Below are positions 1 through 10,964 of a stretch of 64,000 nucleotides of DNA, one piece after another; within the stretch, counting starts at the first letter, position 1, and each line of letters opens with the position of its first letter. The position numbers and the translations under genes are program-made. This DNA comes from Lingula anatina. Its lineage: Eukaryota; Brachiopoda; Lingulata; Lingulida; Lingulidae. The DNA lies in assembly GCF_001039355.2 (NCBI RefSeq), contig NW_019775841.1, positions 14,454 to 78,453 on the forward strand, given 5' to 3'. Under the pieces are notes generated by a model. The model made no database searches and was not told the origin of the DNA. It saw nothing but the letters and a program-made list of their open reading frames with translations.

Positions 1-655
1 ATACCGTGTCTAACATGATTAATGGTTAACAAATACAAAATAGTGATGAAAATATACATATTTTATACCATTTAGTAAAATTTATATGAGGTGATTTAGT
101 ATGAACGATCATAAATATACAAACACGTGACAAAAAATCATGTTATATACATTTTGCTTCAAACCTTTTCCTATACAACATTTTTAACCATTTAGTAAAA
201 TTTATGAGGTACCCCCTCAAATCCACCGTTTCACAGTGACTTCTACAGATGTAAAGAAATGTCTATTATATAAATTGAAAAGACGCCATCAAATGTCACC
301 AAATTCACACACAATTAGCATTAGGTTGTGCTCGTTAAAGGTCACGTGCCTAACAGCGTGTGCGTCTGCCGCATACTGCAGTTTTCTCCTGTAGACGGCG
401 CGACAAGCCTTCAACACGGGTAACAATTCTGTTATGTGGGATATTGTCCCATTGTTCCTAAAGAGCGTGGCGGAATTGGTCCAGATTATTTGGGAATTGG
501 TTCTCATCTGCAATGCACATTCTAATTAATGCCACAGGTGCTCAGTACGATTATTATCAGGGCTCAAAGTCCCTTCCTCAGAGCCCTGTGTTTCTGCAAC
601 AGATCGCTTGCCAGACGAGAGCTGTGAGCAAGTGCGTTGTCACAATGAAGCCAGT
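1..655 (-). mobile_element. Tc1/mariner 3' half, left arm of an inverted pair
   Basis: Read on the minus strand, the end of a Tc1-type transposase is recognisable in broken frames, followed by the 3' end of the element. Positions 1-655 are an imperfect reverse complement of about 1030-1522, so two 3' halves of the same element face away from each other. The outer end of this arm lies left of the window. Frameshifts leave no usable transposase. Confidence 0.7.
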
Positions 656-1029
656 AGCATCCCTGAAGTCACCTCTTGCAAATGGAGTGAGATTTTTGTT
701 GAGAATGTTACAGTAAAATGCCCCTGTTACGTTTTGTTCCAAAAGAAACAATGTATTAATACCATGGGCTTAGCATGCACTCTAAATGAGGACTGATCTA
801 ACACCTAAGGCGATATTATCCTACACACACCCTTCCAAGAAACATTTTTAACATGTCTATGGACCCTCATTGGACCATCGATGGGGTACAAGAAATAATT
901 TGATTCTACATCAAACCCGACTTCCTTCCAGTGATGGATGGCCAGTTTCAGGTGCCTGTGGGATCACTGAACGTAGCATTCTAAGCTGATATGTCACTCC
1001 ATCTTCAAGAACTGACTTTGGGGTTAACT
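656..1029. other. spacer between inverted Tc1 halves
   Basis: Unique spacer between the two inverted transposon halves. I see no gene; the short ORFs show no recognisable domain. Confidence 0.5.
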
Positions 1030-1627
1030 CCAGGCTTCATCATGACTACACACTTGCTCATAGCTCTCGCCTGGCAAGAGTTTGTTGAAGAAACACAATG
1101 GTCTAAGGATGAAACCACCATCTTTGAGCCCTGATATTAAACTTACTAACCAACTGTGACGTGAATTGGAGTGTGCAATGCAAAGGAGACCCAACCCCAT
1201 GAAAACGTGGACCAACTCCCCCAACGTGTTTAAGAAGAATGGGACAATATCCCACAAAACAGAATTGTTACCTGTGTTGAAGGCTTTTCGCGCCGTCTAC
1301 AGGAGATAATTGCAGTATGCGGTAGACGCACACGCTGTTAGGCACGTGACCTTTAATGAACACACCCTAATGCTAATTGTGTGTGAATTTGGTGACATTT
1401 GATGGCGTATTTTTAATTTAATTGACATTTCCTTACATCTGTAGACGTCACAGTGAAACGGTGGATATATTTTCACCACTATTTTGTATTTTTTAACCAT
1501 TAATCATATTAGGCACGGTATCTGTAATTAAAGGCACTATTTCTAACACTTTACAGCTGTGATGTGATCATTTGTAAATAAAAGTACATGGAAATGGGGG
1601 TGGGACAACCTTTTTGACCAATGTTGT
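1030..1627 (+). mobile_element. Tc1/mariner 3' half, right arm of an inverted pair
   Basis: Plus-strand remnants of a Tc1 transposase C-terminus: a degraded L-S-P-D block followed by an EEWDNIPQ-like block around 1225-1260. The arm ends near 1627 in a sequence that, reversed, reads like a Tc1 terminal repeat (TACAACATTGGTCAAAAAGG). It is inverted relative to 1-655. A third copy lies at 4982-5413. All are non-functional. Confidence 0.7.
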
Positions 1628-1914
1628 ATAGTGGGACTGATGGATAGTGCAAAGGATAGCGTTAGTCGGAATTAAGGTGTGTACTAAGTACTACTATAAT
1701 GCACTTCCGTAATTAGTGTTGCTCGAAGCACTTTCACTCACACCTGGACGATAAACGATAACAAAAGCAAAATTCCAACCCATCGCTTGAACTGCTTCTC
1801 TGTTGACAATTAAGTGGAAAATTGCATAAGATGTATGTATATGCAGCCCTACTCTTCATATAGATATCCCTCGCTTTTAAGTATTTGTTTGTGGTATACG
1901 TGTTTTCTAACTAC

Positions 1915-3393
1915 ATGTACGTGCGTTTGTGGATTATAAATCCGCTTTCGATTCCATCGATAGGCCAAGTTTATGGAAGCAATTAAATAAACTCGGTGTT
2001 CAAGGCAAATTGCTCCGCATTGTAAAAAGGCTTGTGTTAAGTTTAAAGGTCAGCTATCTGAATATTTCCAAATACACAAAGGTCTATTACAAGGAGAGGT
2101 AATGTCCCCGCTACTTTACTCTTTGTATGAAAATGATTTTGAAACTTTTTGCTTATCGGAGAATTGTGATAGTATAGAAATACGGGACATAAATCTTTTC
2201 TTACTTATGTATGCTGATGACACGGTACTTTTATCGGAAACTCCTCAAGGACTACACATACTTTTAGATATCCTGCAATTATACTCACAAAAGTGAAAGT
2301 TAACGGTAAATACAGCAAAAACAAAAACAAAGGTCTTTAGAAATGGGGGTAAGTTAAGGGCTAAAGAGACATGGAAATATAACGGTGTTGTCTTAGAAAG
2401 GGTGAATCAGTTTAGTTACCTCGGTTTACTTTTTTATTTTAATGGTAAGTTTTGTCAAACTCAAAAACATGAACATTAGCAGAACATGTTTAAAAAAAGC
2501 ATTATTTGCTATTAGCAGCATGTTAAAAAACCATAACTTTAACGTGTCCACCAGGTGTGCAGTATTTGAAACGTACGTTGGTAGTATTTTAAATTATGCA
2601 TCAGAAATATGGAGATTCAATAAGGCAAATTGAAAGGATATAAGAATGGTATATACGGATTTTTTAAAAAGAATGCTGGGTGTTAAAAGAAACACTAGTA
2701 ATAGTGTATTATGAAATATGAGATATCCAAATATGAGATATCCACTTATTTTAGGTAGAAAACTAAGAATTTTTAAATATTGGCTGAAAATCCACTCTTC
2801 AAAAAATTGTTTTATACAAACGTGCTATAAAGATATCCTTAACAATAATTTTGAGTGGATAAATTGTGTACGGAATGACCTTGAATTAATGGGTCTGTCA
2901 TTTACTTTTTATGAAATAATGTCGGATGTTTGTATACTGTCCTTGATAGAACAAAGATTGAAAGATCATTTTAGACAAGTACTGACAGGAGAAATATTCA
3001 CAGCGAGTAAAGGGCTTCTGTATCAACATCTTGTTGATAATTTCACAATGCAATTTTATTTGAATAAGCCAATTTCACAGGAAAATAAGGAATTTATCGC
3101 AAAATTTAGGCTTTCATCACATAATCTAGCAGTAGAGACTGGCCGGCACACAGACACAAATAAGAAATTAGGAATCTGTAATTTATGCAATTTAAACATT
3201 GTAGAGGATGAATTTCACTTTATACTTTACTGCCCTCACTACAGTACGATTAGGAAGAAATATATAAGAAATTTAATTATACAAAGCCAAGTGTCTTTAA
3301 ATTAATTAAATTACTATCAATGTCTCATAATTAAACAACTTAGGAAAATACCTTAAATGTGCATCGGAACTAAGATTAATGTCAGTCCGATGA

Positions 3394-3444
<51 letters not shown>

Positions 3445-3561
3445 TGTTTCAGTAGTAGTTGTTGTAGTAATGGTAGTTGAGTAGATATAACTTTATATTG
3501 TTACTGTATTATATTCTGATGAGCCGTAGGGCTCAAAGATTTAATAAATCGAATTGAAACG
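1915..3561 (+). mobile_element. 5'-truncated non-LTR retrotransposon (LINE) with target-site duplication
   Basis: Begins inside a reverse-transcriptase domain (VDYKSAFDSID-like block at 1930-1965). It continues through the catalytic YADD box at 2208-2222 (LLMYADDTVLLSE) and thumb-like blocks, and ends with a long open C-terminal part (2718-3305) containing a Cys/His cluster (CNLCNLN...DEFHFILYCPHY). Several in-frame stops and shifts interrupt the polyprotein, so it is dead. An (ATT)n tract (3394-3442) and a terminal (T)AATAAATCGAATTGAA-type tail follow. The 6-bp duplication AACTAC flanks it at 1909-1914 and 3562-3567. The paralogous site near 7111-7140 shows the uninterrupted target, which supports both boundaries. 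Confidence 0.85.
3394..3442. repeat. (ATT)n microsatellite in the LINE tail
   Basis: About 16 ATT units within the 3' region of the LINE at 1915-3561. Confidence 0.9.
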
Positions 3562-4480
3562 AACTACTTCCATAATTACTCTACTTGTTACAAGATAAAA
3601 AAAAACGCTGTTTATAATTTTATTCACACGTGGGCGATAAACAAAGTGCTGAGGTTTGAATTATGCTGACATTGAAGCGGTACCTGTATATACTTATTAT
3701 GTGCACGCAGAGTTCGACTGGTTTAATGGTAACTAACAAATGCGTCAATATAATAATTCTTTTGTCCCAAAGCTGTGTTCAACAAGCATATCTGTCCTCG
3801 CCCAGCTGTTAGACAAATCTATCGTGATGTTAGTATTGTCCACTCCATATACTGTGTGGGACAAATGACAATACGTACAACGTAATAGCCACTAGTATTG
3901 TCATTGGCTATAGCATTACCTGTACTTTAATTTGGTATACTATTTTCGAAACCCCTTCCATACTTTAATTTATGTACTATTTATATATACCTCGGATATT
4001 ATAGGGTAGGATTGTAGTTAAGTTTTACCACGCAAGAACAAAATTGGTTTGATACATAATTTTGAAAGCTCAAATTTATTATTCTTAAACACTCATATTA
4101 TCTCTCATTGTCTTCATTTATCTGTTTTTGGGACGTTATTCCAAATTAATTTTCTTTTTAAAATGTGCAGAAATGAACACCTACAGTTATACCTGTGAAG
4201 ATTGTAATGGAATTAGGAGGATGCAATAAGTGTGTGTGAATGTCAACTATCGCACTGGTGACCATGGTGATCTGTTAAAGATGCATTCAAAGTCCATTTT
4301 TGGTACAAATCCCGAAGAAATACCACCATATATTTATAACTCAAAAATATACTTCAGAAAATTGCTAAAGACATCATTTCAAAGTACCCCTGATTGATTT
4401 ACAGGTCTTTTTCAAACTGGAGAGATGTAAGAAAGTTCAGTTTACAAACAAGGATTCGAAGAAGCTTTTTTAGGCAGAAC

Positions 4481-4981
4481 GAGCAATTTAGTGAACGACT
4501 CGTCATATCGACTTTTTAGTGGTTTTAATGTTGCACTGGAAATCTACGCTCGACATATGTGCAATTTTAAAGCAAAAATAAAAAGAATTTTCCTTGAAAC
4601 TCTATCAATTTTCCTCTATTTTTTTAGATATACCCTGTCCAAATCCGTTAAAAAACGAAAACTGAATCCGAGTTTCTTTCTACGAATTGACTTAATGGTT
4701 TGTAAAGGAAAATTGACATAAACGAGGTAATACTTTTTATTCCGTTCTTGTTTTCCACAATCGCTTTTAATATATGCCAATTGTATGCAATTGAGAGAAT
4801 CCAATAATTCAAAACGAAACTTACTTGTGACCTTAATTATCTTTCAGTATTATTTAACTCATGAGCCCCACGATTGGTCGAAAGCGAGATATAATTCTTC
4901 TTTTCCTACTTCCTGTACTTCCATGCCAATGCATATCTTTTGTTACTAAATTTTTATAAGTATAAAATAGCCCACTTTCAA
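4481..4981. other. No gene seen
   Basis: AT-rich sequence between the duplicated flank and a Tc1 fragment. The short ORFs have no recognisable domain. A weak match to the end of flank copy B (8180-8450) continues to about 4800. Confidence 0.4.
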
Positions 4982-5413
4982 AGTGATTTAGTACGAATGA
5001 TCATAAATATACAAACACGTGGCAAAAAATCATGTTATATACATTTTGCGTCAAACCTTTTCCTATACAACATTTTAAACCATTTAGTAAAATTTATGAG
5101 GTACCCCCTCAAATCGACTGTTTCACTGTGACTTCTACACATGTAAATAAATGTCTATAAAATTGAAAAGACGCCATCAAATGTCACCAAATTCACACAC
5201 AATTAGCATTAGGGTGTGCTCGTTAAAGATCACGTGCATAACAGCGTGTGCGTCTACCGCGTACTGCAATTATCTCCTGTAGACGGCGCGACAAGCCTCC
5301 AACACGGGTAACAATTCTGTTTTGTGGGATATTGTCCCATTCTTCTTAAACAAGTTGGGGGAGTTGGTCCTCGTTTTTATGGGGTTGGTTCTCCTTTGCA
5401 TTGCACACTCCAA
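4982..5413 (-). mobile_element. Tc1/mariner 3' fragment
   Basis: Direct-orientation copy of positions 91-525. On the minus strand it retains the best-preserved transposase C-terminus of this family in the window: an EEWDNIPQNRIV block followed by an RRLQEIIAVRGRRTR block (5230-5345). This matches the usual end of DDE-type Tc1 transposases. It is truncated upstream and not functional. It sits just past the 3' end of the GPCR gene. Confidence 0.75.
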
Positions 5414-5503
5414 TTCACGTGTATTCGAAAGAAAGTAAAGCTATTTTTCGCAAAATGACATTTCGTCCCATGTTGCTATCGACTGGCCATTCACAAATTA
5501 GTC

Positions 5504-6664
5504 TCACACCCGGGTAGTTACATGTATAGTAGTAATGGACGTTGCATTAATATCAGTGGACACATGTTGGTTTGAACACTGCCCATCCTGCCCATCGTTA
5601 GAACCACGCTCAACTGTCATCTTAGACTTTGAACATCCGCCAGTACAACAACAATAGCAGTTTTTAAACACATTTATCAGTTCGTTTCTGAAGATCTGGG
5701 CCGATGCAACGAAGAGAAAAAAGTTGATGTTGTGATTCAACAAACTTAGAAGAAACAGCCCATCCCGAACCTGCAAATGTCCCGCGGGGATGCTATAACC
5801 TATACCAGTGTACGCAGCCATTGATATCGTCCAGTAGAGATCAAACCCGGAAAGCGGCCAAGTCAGCACGATGAACGCGGTCAATGTCGTTAATAGCAGA
5901 GTGTTTGTTTTATTGTTCGTCGATCCACCGCTACCCGAGTGCTGCTGCTGACGACCAGACAACTGTTGTCTTACAGAATGGATCTGTCTTAGTTTATATA
6001 CAATAGCAAACGTCATAGCAGCTATTGCTACAGATACAAATATTGTTCCAAACACCACGATATAATTTAAAGCAACATTAATATTAAGCGCTGCCTTTGC
6101 TGATAAAAAACACTCTGCAATGTTAGGAGAACTCAAGCCTAAAGCCAACGGAATCAGAGCAATACATGTCAACAAAGCTTTTCGTCGGGTGCACAGAGGA
6201 GCTGCTTGCAGTGGTTTATAAACTATAATAAGTCTCTCTACAGTCACCGCCAATACGTAAAAAACTGATAGAAGTAGAAACGTGTCACTAAAAAAATTAC
6301 CTGCCGAAGCAGCGCTGCACGAGAGTTCCGTTGTTTTATGAATAGTATCCCATAAGATGCATTCGCACGCTATATGCGTGAGTCGTAACTGATCCGCACC
6401 GGCAAGGAACAAAATGTAGACAAAAGTTGACTTCCGCCTTAGGCTCGGACGTCGAAGAACCACGAAGAATGTGAGACAGTTACTTATCAGGCCGATAACC
6501 GTCAAGACGTGTATTACAGTACACCAACATGTCTTGAAGTTAAGCCAGCACCTCTGCTCAGGAGAAAGCTCGGAATAATAAAACCAACTCCCATTACCAT
6601 CTGACGTACCACTGTAATCATAATATTCAAACTCGTACAGGTAGTCAGTTTCAGCCATCGTCAA
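5504..6664 (-). CDS. Class A (rhodopsin-like) GPCR, neuropeptide-receptor type, single exon
   Basis: A 386-residue seven-helix receptor encoded without introns. Two Met codons lie close together at the start (MTM); the first is used here. The acidic, Tyr-rich N-terminus has an N-glycosylation site (NGS). TM1 carries the conserved Asn in GLISNCLTF and TM2 has LAGADQL (Asp 2.50). TM3 ends in VERLIIVYKP, so the DRY box reads ERL. TM6 has TWP in place of CWxP, and TM7 has NHNINFFLF in place of NPxxY. A cysteine cluster after TM7 (CYCCC) is a likely palmitoylation site. The family is broad: FMRFamide- or peptide-receptor-like is the best fit, and the ligand is unknown. The gene belongs to a locally duplicated locus: its 3' end recurs at 8716-8900 and its upstream flank at 1640-4480. 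Confidence 0.85.
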   Translation of the reverse strand: MTMAETDYLYEFEYYDYSGTSDGNGSWFYYSELSPEQRCWLNFKTCWCTVIHVLTVIGLISNCLTFFVVLRRPSLRRKSTFVYILFLAGADQLRLTHIACECILWDTIHKTTELSCSAASAGNFFSDTFLLLSVFYVLAVTVERLIIVYKPLQAAPLCTRRKALLTCIALIPLALGLSSPNIAECFLSAKAALNINVALNYIVVFGTIFVSVAIAAMTFAIVYKLRQIHSVRQQLSGRQQQHSGSGGSTNNKTNTLLLTTLTAFIVLTWPLSGFDLYWTISMAAYTGIGYSIPAGHLQVRDGLFLLSLLNHNINFFLFVASAQIFRNELINVFKNCYCCCTGGCSKSKMTVERGSNDGQDGQCSNQHVSTDINATSITTIHVTTRV

Positions 6665-6839
6665 ATGCTGCCTTATATAGCCTCAAGATTAAGTTTATTC
6701 TGTACACCGCAACAGACAGCAGTGCTGGTGGGTTCAGGAAAAGATGTCAATAGAAACGCAGGTCTATCTACAGTTGTCTCTGTTATGTGTAACTGATCAC
6801 ACAGATTAGTGGATCTGATGTACTAGTACGGTATAACCG
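6665..6839 (-). promoter_or_regulatory. Immediate upstream region of the GPCR
   Basis: Short region between the GPCR start and the duplicated flank. No clear TATA box or initiator can be asserted. It is listed because a promoter must lie here or within the flank if the intronless gene is transcribed. Confidence 0.25.
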
Positions 6840-8480
6840 ACAGCGTAAGTCTGAAATAAAATGTGTACTAAGTAACCACTATAATATACTTCATTAAATA
6901 ACGTATCTCTCGAAACTCTTTCACTCACACCTGGACGATATACGATAAATGAACAAACTCAAAATTCCAACCAATCGTTTCGCTGCGTCTATGATTATGT
7001 TGAGAATTATGTGAACTATTGCATAAAATAATGTGCCCACTGTATGGATCCCTTGTCTAAGTACGGTTTTTAGGTGTTTAACAAAAGGAACAGGATCATA
7101 ACATTGTGTGGCGTACGTGTCATCTAAGTGCTTCCATAATTACTATACCTGTTAATAGAAAGTTGCTCTGAAAACACCTTTATTCACACTTGGACGAAAA
7201 ACAAAACGCAGACTTTGGCTATAATGGCATTAAGTGTAATATTGCATAAGATACCGCCCCAACAGTACATAAATACTACATGCATACAGAGTTCGGTTGG
7301 TTCGAAAGTAATTAACAAATGCATTAATTTTATAATTCTTTTCTCTCAAAGCAATGTTCAACGAGCATATCTCTCCACGCCCAGCTGTCAGACAAATATA
7401 TCGTGATACTAGTATTGTCCACTCTTTGTACTCTGTGGGAGAAATGACAATGTGTACAACTTAATAGGGGAGTTGAGTGATCCGCTTTAGGGTACCTATA
7501 TAATTTGAGGCACACCCTAACCTTTTTCACCTTGATATGGCAAATGTTAACTTACCTGCAAATGTTAACTCCCTTTTCTAGTCATCAAGCCACTGTACAG
7601 ACCCATGCACAGAATTTCGATCCATAAACTCGTTGAATTTTACCAGGCAAGTTCCAGAATGTCATTAATACTTCATCCTGAAAGCACCAATTTATTGTTA
7701 AACATTCTTATTTCTCTCCTTATCTTTATTCATCTGCTTTTGGGACGTTATTGCAATAAATTTACTTTTTAAAATATGCGAAAATGAAGAGCTACAGTTA
7801 CCTGTAAAGATTATAACGAAATTACAAGGATGCAAAAAGTGCGAGGTTCAACTATCGCATTCGGTGCAACTGTTGCAATAAATTTACTTTTTTTAATGTG
7901 CAGAAATGAAGAGCTAAAGTTACCTGTAAAGTTTGTAATGGGATTACAAAGAGGATGCAGTAAGTGCCAGGCTCAACTATCGCGCTCGGTGCGACTCTCA
8001 AGGATCGCATTAAGTGTGAAGGTCCATTAAATGCACTGCTGACAAACTGTTAAAGATGCAATCAGAGTCAATTTTTTTGCCACAAAACCCAACCAAATGC
8101 CGACCAATATATGGGACTTTTACGAACTGAAGAGACGGAAAATATAGTTTAGTTTATAAACAAAATTTTGAAGAAAGTAAAACTTTTTTTGGCCAATCGA
8201 CATATCGACTTTATTTTAGTCGTATAAGAAATCTGTGAAGCGGTATTTATGTTTCTAGTTGGACTCAGCATTTTGCAAAAAAAAAAATGATAATTTACAA
8301 CCCTATACCTTTTATTGGACGTTCTTGCCTTCCACAATCACTTTAATATATGCTGGATGTATTGAAACAAATAAATCCGAGAATTTAAAACGTATTTATC
8401 TGAAACTTACTTATGACCTAAACTCTCTTTCACAGAAAATCCTGTTTCCTAATTATGAAACGGGTCATACGAAATAGTCT
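6840..8480. repeat. Copy B of the duplicated GPCR upstream flank
   Basis: Direct duplicate of 1640-4480 without the LINE. It contains an internal echo: the block at about 7735-7835 recurs at 7865-7960, both with a 'gcaataaatttacttttt' stretch. It also contains one member (7300-7480, extending to about 7640) of an intergenic repeat that recurs in the ligase array. No gene seen. Confidence 0.7.
7300..7480. repeat. Dispersed intergenic repeat, GPCR-locus member
   Basis: Shares the landmarks 'gttcaacgagcatatctct', 'cccagctgtcagacaaat' and 'ggggagttgagtgatccgct' with 3735-3870, 44995-45060, 51230-51385 and 60545-60690. A second shared part (7575-7640, 'agtcatcaag' to 'cgatccataaactcgt') matches 45130-45200 and 51435-51525. 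Confidence 0.7.
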
Positions 8481-8715
8481 CCTGTGATACATAAACAGTT
8501 CCCCACTGTACTGGTAAATAATGTCATAGCCGTGCACATATGACAGAGAGCGGTCTCTGTTTGCACAGACCCTCAGTTTTTTTATACATGCATCGTATTG
8601 AACGTTAAAAGATTACTCGTCACTGCAAAATTAAACCAATCACCCACAGGTTCATTTTCAAATGTAAATATTTTAAAATCATAATGTTAAGAAACACAGT
8701 CAATTGCAACTGCAG
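8481..8715. other. No gene seen
   Basis: AT-rich stretch between the flank duplicate and the GPCR 3' fragment; nothing recognised. Confidence 0.4.
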
Positions 8716-8900
8716 CGTCCCATGTTGCTATCGACTGGCCATTCACAAATTAGTCTCACACCCGGGAAGTAATAGTAGTAATGGATGCTGCATTAACATC
8801 AGTGGACACATGTTGTTTTGGACACTGCCCATTCTGCTCATCGTTAGAACCACGCTCAACTGACATCTCAGAGTTTGAACAACCGTCAGTGCAACAACAA
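8716..8900 (-). pseudogene. GPCR 3'-end fragment, truncated by a transposon
   Basis: Near-identical to 5464-5650: the 3' flank and the last roughly 50 codons of the GPCR at 5504-6664. Small indels around the former stop codon make the frame unreliable. At about 8900 the homology stops within the cysteine-cluster codons and Tc1 sequence begins. It is therefore a third, dead trace of the GPCR locus. Confidence 0.8.
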
Positions 8901-9233
8901 TTTTACGCACTGCAAAACCGACCACATGCATGCAAAATTTCCAATTCTTTTATGCAGTAGTTGCCGACATATGGATACTTTTTTGATAGAACCATGCTTT
9001 GGCACACTCAAGTTTGGACCAGTCCAAAGGAGCACTACCCAATTAAATCATTGCATATTACACAATTCAGCAGTGCAATAAACATGGTAGTCAGTTAATT
9101 AGTAGCGACACACCTTTCTACACACTTCTCCATTCACATATCTTATATGATATCGGGTTTCTTTGAAAAAAGAGCGCTATTTACCGAGGCATACCTTCGA
9201 AACTAAAATATTCCATATTAAATGTCAAGTTTG
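8901..9233 (-). mobile_element. Solo 5' end of a Tc1/mariner element
   Basis: Reverse complement of the first ~335 bp (51862-52195) of the Tc1 element in the ligase array. It ends at 9233 in the same terminal repeat (…AATGTCAAGTTTG) followed by TA. No transposase coding sequence is left. Its inner end abuts the GPCR 3' fragment. Confidence 0.8.
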
Positions 9234-9235
9234 TA

Positions 9236-9662
9236 AATAAAAAAGAGAACAATTAGTCTTTCATATGCATCAGTGGATCATTAAAGCTCGGAGCAAAAAA
9301 AAAATCTATTATTTTTTAATCAAAGCTTAGGTGATATAATTGAAATATAAAGTTTCACGTGATCAAAAGAGCCAGTAGCATGATTCGATATGCCGACGCT
9401 ATTTAGTGACTTATTTTTTGTTTTAATTTTGATCTGACAAACTCGCCACTCTCTGCTTCGAGGGAACTAATATACCACTACTGTTATACCTGCATATTTC
9501 ATGAAATGCTTTTCCTAATACCATCATCTTTCACAGGTCGATTGCCTACAAAATCTACAAAATGTACAGTTTGGGGCAGTTTGTACATTCAAATGTTTCA
9601 TCATACAGTCACAAATCGAGGACGTGCATTTCGTCCACTTTGATTAAGATATCATACAACGT
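9236..9662. other. No gene seen
   Basis: AT-rich non-coding sequence with no recognisable feature. Confidence 0.4.
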
Positions 9663-9758
9663 CACCCTGAGCTTCGGAGATAACTTGAAACCAATGTCTA
9701 CACTATGGCATGCCCTTGCCGTTCGGTTTGTTTCAAGTTATCTCTGAAGCTCAGGGTG
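9663..9758. repeat. 96-nt hairpin with a 29-bp stem
   Basis: Arm 9663-9691 (begins 'caccctgagcttcggaga') pairs with 9730-9758 over 29 bp. The single non-Watson-Crick position would be a G-U pair in plus-strand RNA. The loop is about 38 nt. The size and shape suit either a miRNA precursor or a very short MITE; sequence alone does not decide. Confidence 0.6.
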
Positions 9759-9862
9759 TTTAACGTGCGCAGTCTAGATCTATCAGGGTTGCATGGTCAC
9801 GGGTTCATTCTAGTTCATCTGACATTTAGAACTGTTCTTTTTTCAACCAAATTTAGTTGCTC

Positions 9863-9880
9863 TCTCTCTCTCTCTCTTTC
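9863..9880. repeat. (CT)n microsatellite
   Basis: Short run of about nine CT units in otherwise gene-free sequence. Confidence 0.8.
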
Positions 9881-9935
9881 TTATGGTATTACAAGGAGTT
9901 TTATCAAATTTTGTTAAGTAAAATGTCCGAACATC

Positions 9936-10075
9936 CCAGTGGGCAAATTATGTTGTTTTAACGTTGAAACAACGTTGAACCATAACGTTGATAAGACGTT
10001 GGATAAACGTTAGATTTGAACGTTGGATCAACGTCAGATAACAACATTGTTAGACAACATTCTTGCATGAGAAAA
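9936..10075. repeat. AACGTTG-rich MITE remnant
   Basis: Starts with 'cccagtgggcaaa' and contains many spaced copies of AACGTTG and AACGTTGGAT. It resembles in style the element at 28734-28801, whose ends are inverted repeats. The right end is not clearly defined. Confidence 0.5.
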
Positions 10076-10139
10076 CATTAAAATGACCTGATTTTTTTTT
10101 TATTTTTGGTACAAAACACAGGTACACAATTACAACGTA

Positions 10140-10575
10140 CACTGTAAAAACATCCAAGTGCCTGGACTAACTTTGAATGCAAGAATGGGGTCGTTGACCA
10201 TTGGTAAGTACGGGAAAATTGCCGTTTACTCCAGGAAAATCCAATTTTTGGCCAAAACGAAGTGTTATTATGACTTTAAGAATAGTAACAAATTATTGCA
10301 TAGAAGCCCACTCAGCATCAGAGGAGCTGCTCCACGCGTTTAGCAGCTCCACGCACTGAGCAGAGGAAGTGTTTAGCCAATGTGTTTAGCTTTGCGATAA
10401 ACTTAATTATTATAGAAACATAGCGAAGTTAAACACATAGCTTAACGTGTAACAATGCTTAACATGTCTAGCATTTTCTCCTTTTCTTCTAGAAAAGCTA
10501 TCGGCGTTCCTAAACGCGTTTAGGTTTTAAACGCGTGTTATATGTGTTTAAAAGCTAAACACTTTTTACAGTGTA
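10140..10575. mobile_element. MITE with CACTGTAAAAA ends
   Basis: Bounded by 'acactgtaaaaac' at the left and 'tttttacagtgt' at the right. The body is rich in TTTAGC/GCTAAA and ACGCGTTTA motifs. An inverted, diverged copy occupies 28837-29200. There is no coding capacity, so this is a non-autonomous DNA transposon, possibly hAT-like by its ends (inference). Confidence 0.65.
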
Positions 10576-10807
10576 GATGAAATGAGACCCTAGAACTGAA
10601 ATACCTAAGGTCATCTTAACGCTAAAAATCAACGTATATCTAACACAGCCATAGATGCATAAGAAATACATCACCAATGATACAGATGGACATTACAGTT
10701 AATAGGGCGGAGAAAATTACTTGTGGAAAAGCCGTTGAAAAACGGAATAGTGTGGTCCCTGATGAAAGGAGACAATAGAAAAGGATGAAAACAACACATT
10801 TGAAAAT
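10576..10807. other. No gene seen
   Basis: Non-coding sequence before the left edge of the large inverted repeat. Confidence 0.4.
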
Positions 10808-10964
10808 TTGAATATGATTTTTCAAAAAAAAAAAAAGTCGTATGGGGTGGGGGTGAGGTTAATTGTCCCCTGCGCTCACCTCGCAGTCTACGACCCCACA
10901 TCATTGAAACAATTCTACTAACCTACAGACCAGTTTGGATGCGCAGGTTTAAAAATATCTCTAA

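Larger units (their letters stand above)
1640..4480. repeat. Copy A of the duplicated GPCR upstream flank (interrupted by a LINE)
   Basis: Segments 1660-1914 and 3562-4480 align in order with 6860-7130 and 7131-8180, the region upstream of the GPCR at 5504-6664. Shared landmarks include a 'cactcacacctggacgat' stretch, a 'ttccataattact' stretch, and a block around 4080-4230 matching 7690-7830. No gene lies in this stretch apart from the inserted LINE. It reads as the flank of a second GPCR copy whose coding part is lost or lies outside the window. Confidence 0.7.
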
